Positions 57,433 through 64,000 of a stretch of 64,000 bases of DNA are shown piece after piece; position 1 is the stretch's first letter; the number at the start of each line of letters is the position of its first letter. Location: positions 3,844,001-3,908,000 of the forward strand of contig NW_025408669.1 in NCBI RefSeq assembly GCF_020360975.1. Direction: 5' to 3'. The DNA comes from Hirsutella rhossiliensis. Taxonomy: Eukaryota > Ascomycota > Sordariomycetes > Hypocreales > Ophiocordycipitaceae. The position numbers were made by a program, and so were the translations under genes. The notes beneath the pieces were generated by a model. That model did not search any database, was not told the DNA's origin, and worked only from the letters and a program-made list of their open reading frames with translations.

Positions 57433-60400
57433 AGCCCGGGAGGAATAGAATTCCTATACCTTCCGGCTACTATAAAAGGCACCTTTCTTATATCCCTCGT
57501 AGCTTCCTTTTACCCCTCTTACTAGAAAAGCCGATTTTTAACCGACTTTTCTACCCTTCCCCGCAACGATAACGAAAACCGACTCCTCTACCGTCCCTAC
57601 GGTCTATAGGACGATTCTTATAGAGCCCTAAGATTAGGATAAATAGGTAAAGGAGCTACGGGCTCGTATAGATAGAACTATCTATAATTTAGTCTTCTTT
57701 AATAAGTAGGACCCTCTCGAGCCCCCTCTTTATCCTAGGGCGACGGACTTTATAGAGGGAGCTTCCCTCTTCTCCGAGCTAACCTCTATATAATAGAGAG
57801 CTTTTTCTGCTGCCTTAGGTAACTACGAGAGTTACCGTAAGGAATACCTTTACGAGACGAAGCTATTAACTGCTGCACGCACGGCGATAACGGAATCTAT
57901 TAGTGCCGTAAAGCTAATTACTCTTCGAGAAGAAAAGACTCCTAGGCAGTAGCTTTTAAAGCTCGAGACCTCGATAGCTCTATCGAGAGGTTATATAACT
58001 AACCGTATTAGGAAGACCTATACGGCCTACCTAGGAGCCTTTTCTGCTAGGAACCTGCTAGCTTCTTCGTAGCTAGCTAAGTAGGAAGAAATCCTCGAGG
58101 AAGCTAACTAATACTTCCTTATAGCAGCTCTTTCTAGCTAGTAGCTACGGGATATATCTCTGCTAATAAAGCCTATTAGTAACGGTTACTCGACTATCTT
58201 TCGAGAGGCTAGCCGGGAACTAAACGAAGAGGCTACTCGAGTATAATAATAAGCAGTCTTATTCCTTCGTAGCTAGCACTCGACCTAGACGGCTCGACCT
58301 ACTGCCCCTATAGCTGCTATAGCCCCTGCTGCTGCGGCTGTTGCTCCTTTGGTTCCTCCTCCCTCGAGAGCCTTAACGTCGTCGTTAACTATAGCTACGG
58401 CCCTAGGCCCGGCCCCGGCTCCGCCTCTTGCTCCGGGCCCGGCCCCGGTCCCGTTAGTTAGACCGGCCCGACTAGTCCCCTAATAGACCTTTTAGCCCGT
58501 TAGTCGAAAAATTAGGGAACTAGTCGAAATCGAACCTCTTTATTAGAATTAGCAATAAGGGGTAAAAAGGGGGGGTTTTTAAGCAGACCTTCTAGACCGG
58601 GACGAGGACTCCTCGAAGAAACAACGTACGAGGAGGAATCGACCGACCTACTAAGCGTGCAAAAAGCCCTATCGGCTAGAAGACTGCTAGTAGGTCTTCG
58701 AGGAAAACCGACCTAAAGGAATTAACCCTTTAAAGAGGCTATAAGAAATAGTATAATAGTCTCTTAAGGAGGACCCCTCGTTATAGAAGAAGATAGATAA
58801 GATTCGGGTTACTAAGAAATAGTAACTAATAACGCCGCTGCCCTTATTCGAGCTGTAAATTCGAGGAAAAATCGTTAGTATAGTAAATCCGGCCTTCGTC
58901 TTCCCTATAGATTAATAAGGCTAAGACTAACCGTTAGGACCCTCCGACTATCCCCTACGAAAATTAGCTATCCTTAACTCTAGTGCTTCCCTCGATATCT
59001 ATAATATACTCTTACGATTCCGGTCCTTTAAGAAAGCACGGAGGGAATATCTTATTGCCGGGGAATTAACCGTACGAATAGAGGGATACGGAAGGGTAAA
59101 TTTTATAATAAAATTGCCTAACGGATCTATACGAATTCTTCGATAAAAAAGGGTAGCTTTTTGCCCTTATTTTTTAACGAGCCTAATTTCCTTCCGCCTT
59201 CTTCGAGAGGAAGGAATCTTCTAGGATACGACGTCTAAGCCTACGAGGCTAGTCTAGAAGAATTAGACGATTAGGCTTATCGAGGAAAAATTCGGTTAAT
59301 TTATTCTCGAATTCCGACCTATCCTTAGGAAGGAACTACTTAAGAAGTTAGCTTTCCCTACTAGGAGGATAGGATCTAAGGACCCTCTTCTAGCAGCCTA
59401 AGGAGACGGTCTTCTTTAGCACGCACGACTTAGTTACCCGGGCCCCCTAGCTTTATATAAGCTAGGCTAATAATAGGGCGTACGAATAAGGGGCCTAAAG
59501 ACCGTCGAATACAAACACTGCGGCTAAGGAAAGACTAAGAGACGAATTTCTAAACGAACGCCTTTACGGCCGGACTAGCCGTATAAGGAAATTTAAGTCG
59601 ACTAGACCGACGTCTCTAGGGATTAGGAAAGCTTCGTTAGGGTAATGTTTTTTATAGACGCCTTTTTAGGGATGGTTTTCCCCTATTTCTTACGGACTTA
59701 CTTAAGTAAGTATAACTAGTCTGCCCTCTAGGACTTCGTTAACTAGATAAAATCCTACTTTAGCTACGAGGTAAAGAAGATACGGTCTAACGGAGAGCTA
59801 TTTATAAAGGATATCTTAAATTAGCTTTAAAAAAAGGGCATTTTACCCCTCCCGTTAGCACTAAATACCTAGGCCTAGAACGGAGGGGCAGAAAGATTAG
59901 GGGGTGCTATAATAGAAAGGGCCTATACGATAAGACTTACTATAAGGCTTCTATACGACCTTTAGAGGGAAGTCGTTAAGACCGCCTATTACCTTCGGAA
60001 CCGGACCCCGAGGGACCCTAAGGACCCTAGGGGACTAAACTAAGGAATAGACTAGAAATCCCCCCTCGAGCTCTTTACGAAGAAGAGGGCCTCGCTAGCC
60101 TACCTTTATGCCTATGGCTATAAGGTATACGCAATAACTACCGATATATAGCTAAAAAGGAAGAAGAAAAGAAAGCTTAATCCTAGAGCCTTTATTAGTT
60201 ACCTCGTTAGTTATAATTCTACGAATATCTTCCGGATCTAGATTCCTCTTCTAAGGAAGGTTATTTCGACTAGGGATATAATTTTCGATGAATTTAGCTT
60301 CTTCGACGGAAAGAGGGATTAATAGCCCCTCTTACTCTCTTAACGTTAGCTAATTTAAAAGATTTAAATCCCCCCTTCCTAATAGTCTTAAGAAGAGGTC

Positions 60401-62776
60401 CTAGACGAGGAAACGGAAGAAGAAACCGACGTTAAAGTAGTAAAGGATAACGCTAACTTCGAGGAAGAAGAAGAAGAGGAAGCTACTAGATTAGATAATC
60501 TAGACGAAGAAGGAGACTATAGGAAAGCGGTAGAGCTAGAATACGCCTACCTCCCTACGCCTCCTCTTACGGAATAAGAAGAAGATCTAGAAGTAGCTTT
60601 TTTAGTTAGTCTTCCTATCTCGGCCCCTAAGGGGGTAGGAAAGGCACCTCTCTCGAAGGATTACCCGGCTGCCTTTTTATCCCTACTTCGAGAAGCAAAG
60701 GAAGGTATAGGGCCCGATATAAATACTAAAGAAGACTAATCTCTCTCTTATTTCGATTGTTTTTCCGACTTCTACTTAACGCTAATAGAAGACGGTTCCT
60801 ACGGAGCGTTTATAGTAGGCCGGCTTTTTAAGCTACTATTAGCAAGGAAGGTATATAAAAGAGACCTCCTAGACCTACTAGTAAACTAGAAGCAGCTAGA
60901 AAAACACCCCTTTAGAGACTAGTTTTTCTAGGCCTAGAAAGACTACCTAGCTTTATACGAAGAGATAGGGTCTTTCGAAGAAGTCCTTAAGGAAAAGGTA
61001 AGAGGAAAATAGGTCCTTAGCTATAAGTAGGTCTTTATCTATAAGACTAATAAACATAGCTTCCTTTAAAAGTATAAAGCCCGGCTAGTTGTCTGCGGGA
61101 ACTAGTAGGAAAAAGGGGATCTTCCTACTAGGGCAACCACCCTAGCTAGGATGTCTTTTCGGACCCTTATAGCTATAGTAGCAGAATTCGACCTCGAGCT
61201 CGATTAGATAGATATAGTTAACGCCTTTATTAACTGCTTACTTAAGGAAGAAGAAGTTATCTATATATAACTTCCTCTTAGTTTCTAATAACTAGGAAAG
61301 GTTCTATAGCTTAGGAAAGCTCTATATAGACTACGAAGATTACCCCTTCTTTAGTAATAGTATTTAATAGGTTCCCTCGAAGCCCTAGGCTTTACGAAAG
61401 TCCCTTAGGAACTATATATAATATAGAAGGGTAAAATCACGGTCTTCTTCTACGTCGACGATATTATCTAGGTATACCTAAAAGATGAAGAAGCTACTAT
61501 AAGGGAGGCTATACGAGGCCTATAATAAAGGTATAAGATAACTAAGCTAGGGGAGCTAAAGTGGTTCCTAGGGATACGAATCCTTAGGAATAGGTCCTAA
61601 CGGACTATCTAGCTTACCTAAGACGCCTATATCAATAAGGTCGCTTATAAATTCCTCCCTAATTCCCTCGATAAGAAGCTTCCCTCTATGCCTATATTAA
61701 ACGAAGAGCTTTTACCTAATCCGTCCTCTTAAGCTAGGGAGTAAGAGAAATACTAATATTAATAAAAGGTAGGCTCCCTACTTTTTTTAGCTATTTCTAC
61801 TAGACCGGATATCTATTTTACGGTCTCCCGGCTAGCTAGGTATAACTAGAATCCTAGCCCTAGGTATTAAGAAGCAGCAGACAGAGCTATCCTTTATCTC
61901 TATTTAACGAGATTATATAGTCTACGCCTAGGAGGGCTAGAAAGGAAGAAACAAGCTACCGAAATCTTCCTTTATTCGAGCGATTCGTCCTTTATAGATA
62001 ATTCCTTAGATAGAAAGAGCTTATAGGGGTATATTATATCCCTTTTTAGAGGAACTATTGCTTAGAAAGCTTCGAAGTAGGCTACCGTTACGACTTCGAG
62101 TATAAAGGCAGAGCTACTAGCTCTTTTAAAAGCGTTAAAAGAAGCGATTTTCCTTAGCCGGCTACTAATATCGTTACGACTATAAATTCCGTCCCTATTA
62201 GCTATAGAACGCGATAACACGTAAACTATATAAATTCTTACGGAAAACAGTAAGTTATTAACCCGGCTATAGTATATCGATATCTACTAGCATTAGTTAC
62301 GCTAAGAGGTTTAAAGGGGACTTATTTCTATCCGTTAGGTTCTAATAGCATTAATAAAAGCCGACGGTCTTACGAAGCCCCTACCGAAGTAGAAGCTAGC
62401 TGTCTTTTTATAGTAAATTAGGCTAAAAGACGTTCGAGAGAAGCTATCCTTAGAGGCCCGCCTTAAGAGTCTACGAGAGGAGCTAATAGTACGTACGAGA
62501 AGGTAACGTCTATAGCTAAAGAAAAGGAAGAGGTTTTTCCCTTTAAAGGGCCCCCTATTTAATTAGGTTTTTCCCTTCTAAGAAGGCCCCCTTTCTTATA
62601 GGACTTTCCCCTCTTTAGGCCCCTTTTCCTTAAGTAGGTCTAAAAGAGCCTAGGGACCTAAAAGGGCCCTTACTTTCCTTAAGTAAAGGGAGAAGTATAG
62701 AGCTAAGAACCTCCTTTATTACTACTGAAGCCGTATTAGCTATACCCTTAAGGGGCAGGCTATAGCTAAGGGGGTA

Positions 62777-63268
62777 TATCGCGAAGCGTAGCTTAATTTC
62801 TTAGTTCTCGGAGATATCCCTTAGCACGAGGGACTAAGGAAGCTAAAAACACCCGGTATAGAAAAAGGAAGAAGGAGCTAAAAAGAGGTATAGAAAGGAG
62901 GGTAGGGGCATAAGGGGAAGCAAAAGTAGCGATAGCTTCCTATAGAGGTAGCGAAAGATAAGACGGATATGCCGGCAACGGCTAGAAAAGAGGGGAAAAA
63001 CCGGTAAAAAGCTCGGTAGTCGAAAGGATATTAGTAGCTTCTTTAAGTAGGATCTTCTTTATTAATTAAGATGCTAGATAGGTATAAAGAGGGGCGTTAG
63101 ATAGAGGAAAGAAGGATAATTAAGGCAATATAATAATCACTCCCTTACCTTTATTGCTGCTCCTATAAGAATTATATCTCTCTGCCCTACCTATCCGACC
63201 CCTTACTTTTAATTTTACCTTTATATATTTTTTATATACTTCTCGTATCTCTCTTTACGAGACTTATA
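62777..63268 (+). repeat. Copia 3' LTR
   Basis: 492 bp, same ends as the left copy. The high identity apart from transitions suggests RIP acted after a fairly recent insertion. Confidence 0.9.
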
Positions 63269-64000
63269 GGTATAGTCTAAAGATAATATTCTATCTTATA
63301 AGCGTTAAAGGACCTTATCTTAGAATACCCGCGCTATATACGCCCTTAGGCTAGTCTATCCCTCCTTATTAAGCTAAGGTAAAGGTATAAGGGAAAGCTT
63401 ATTTATTAGTACTATGCCTCCCTTTACTAAGGAAGCTCCTATATAAGTTTATAGCGCCTCTTACGGGATAAGCTATAGATCCTAGGCCTTAATATCCGCT
63501 CCCGTTAGCTAGTCTTAATCCCTTTAAGAAAGCGCGTTAAGGACTATAAAGTCCCGCCTTAGCTAGTACTTAATTAAGAAGTTAAAGTATAAGAGATACT
63601 CCGCTTAGCGGGCTTACTACTCTAAGAGGTACTAGCGGGTTATAAAGTACTTAAGGTTCCTATAGTTTATAGCTTTAAAGCTCCGCTTACTATTACTTAA
63701 GGTAGCTAATAATCGCTAGTATTTCTTTATTATAAATAGTATAATTCTACTCTACTAAGGTTAGCTTATAAGAGTAGAATACTACTAGTTACTTCTACTT
63801 ATTTACCTCTTAAAAAAGCGTTCTTTTAAGTACCTAGCTACTATAGTTTACTTTAACTAACGTAGACTAGTTAAAGTTTTACTAAGGCTTATAAGAATAA
63901 GTCCTTAAACGTATAAAACGCTCCTTCCTACGCGGGCCCTTAATAAAAAGCGGTTTACTTCCTAGTAATCTTATTTAAGGGTATTACTATATAAGAGAAG
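63269..64000 (-). mobile_element. Ty3/gypsy relic, RNase H part (continues past the window)
   Basis: On the minus strand YSYKLTLVExNYTIYNKEILAII (x for a RIP-type stop, about 63,710-63,780) and NLKYFIT just downstream are the gypsy RNase H signature. With the integrase part at 55,645-56,940 on the same strand, this is one element split by the copia insertion. The reverse transcriptase should lie to the right of the window. Confidence 0.78.

Larger units (their letters stand above)
56941..63268 (+). mobile_element. Complete Ty1/copia LTR retrotransposon, RIP-inactivated, nested in gypsy
   Basis: Two 492-bp LTRs (56,941-57,432 and 62,777-63,268) flank about 5.3 kb. On +, allowing RIP-type stops, the order is gag-like sequence, a protease-like SSASLDIYN (near 58,980), a pre-integrase zinc region HARL (near 59,420), integrase FFIDAFLGM (near 59,650), reverse transcriptase with ARLVV, RTLIAIVAEFDLELD (near 61,080-61,205), FYVDDI (61,448) and LGELKWFLGIRI (near 61,550), and RNase H with DRKSL and TTSSTKAELLALL (62,010-62,130). 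Integrase before reverse transcriptase defines Ty1/copia. A G-rich run AAGGGGG precedes the right LTR. The interior has many stops, so it cannot be active. No clear 5-bp target duplication was found. Confidence 0.92.
46520..64000. repeat. RIP-mutated, AT-rich transposon zone
   Basis: Base use changes abruptly near 46,520: CA and TG dinucleotides nearly vanish, TA becomes dominant, and CG remains. In 47,881-48,060, for example, I count one CA, no TG and five CG. This strand-symmetric CpA to TpA change is the mark of repeat-induced point mutation. No long ATG-started frame is intact, but several frames are open except for TAG/TAA stops where Gln or Trp codons would be. Individual relics are listed separately. 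Confidence 0.93.

Noticed and set aside
57387..57572. A 61-codon ATG-started frame at the end of the copia 5' LTR
   Set aside because: Chance open stretch at the LTR/gag junction of a RIP-inactivated element.
56936..63273. A 5-bp target-site duplication around the copia element
   Set aside because: The flanks CTTAT and GGTAT do not match even allowing RIP changes, so it cannot be claimed.

Overview
The window is nuclear DNA of a filamentous ascomycete. I infer Sordariomycetes, probably Hypocreales. The evidence is short introns (mostly 48-80 nt) with GT-AG or occasional GC-AG borders, a fungal gene set (a dynein heavy chain that stops just after AAA6, FOX2, ECM11, SRF1, AVL9, GH76, an effector-like small secreted protein), and a long AT-rich tract carrying the signature of repeat-induced point mutation (RIP).

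Left part (1-46,500): gene-dense, GC-rich and mostly housekeeping. In order: cytoplasmic dynein heavy chain (+), a multi-pass DUF1774-like membrane protein (+), a small secreted cysteine protein (-), an AcpS-type phosphopantetheinyl transferase (+), an intron-containing tRNA-Arg(CCU) (-), peroxisomal FOX2 (+), an RBR ubiquitin ligase with a membrane insert (-), a tRNA with an unusually long intron (+), a TDA10-type kinase (+), an ECM11-domain protein (-), an SRF1-like membrane protein (+), a non-LTR retrotransposon tail (-), cullin-1 (+), AVL9 (-), an HXXXD acyltransferase (-) and a GH76 cell-wall mannosidase (-). Exons were joined by hand using splice borders, phase and family conservation. 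The genes form no obvious cluster; they cover motor transport, peroxisomal beta-oxidation, ubiquitination, secretion and wall synthesis.

Right part (about 46,520-64,000): a relic zone with no intact gene. CpA and TpG are almost absent while CpG stays common, which is the RIP signature. Reading through the RIP-type stops (TAG/TAA where CAG, CAA or TGG would be), I find: a DUF6589-like gene on + (about 46,750-49,560) kept in one frame; a RecQ-helicase relic on - (about 49,600-51,240) resembling telomere-linked helicases; a short LTR element with 174-bp terminal repeats and only a gag-like interior (51,670-53,539); a GC-richer unidentified stretch (53,540-55,219); a little-mutated LTR-like island (55,220-55,644); and a Ty3/gypsy element on - that is split by a complete Ty1/copia element on + with two 492-bp LTRs (56,941-63,268). 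The gypsy element runs off the right edge.

The most notable observations are the convergent DUF6589/RecQ relic pair, the gag-only LTR element, the nested LTR elements, and the fact that CpA sites surviving RIP sit mostly in the context GCA/TGC.
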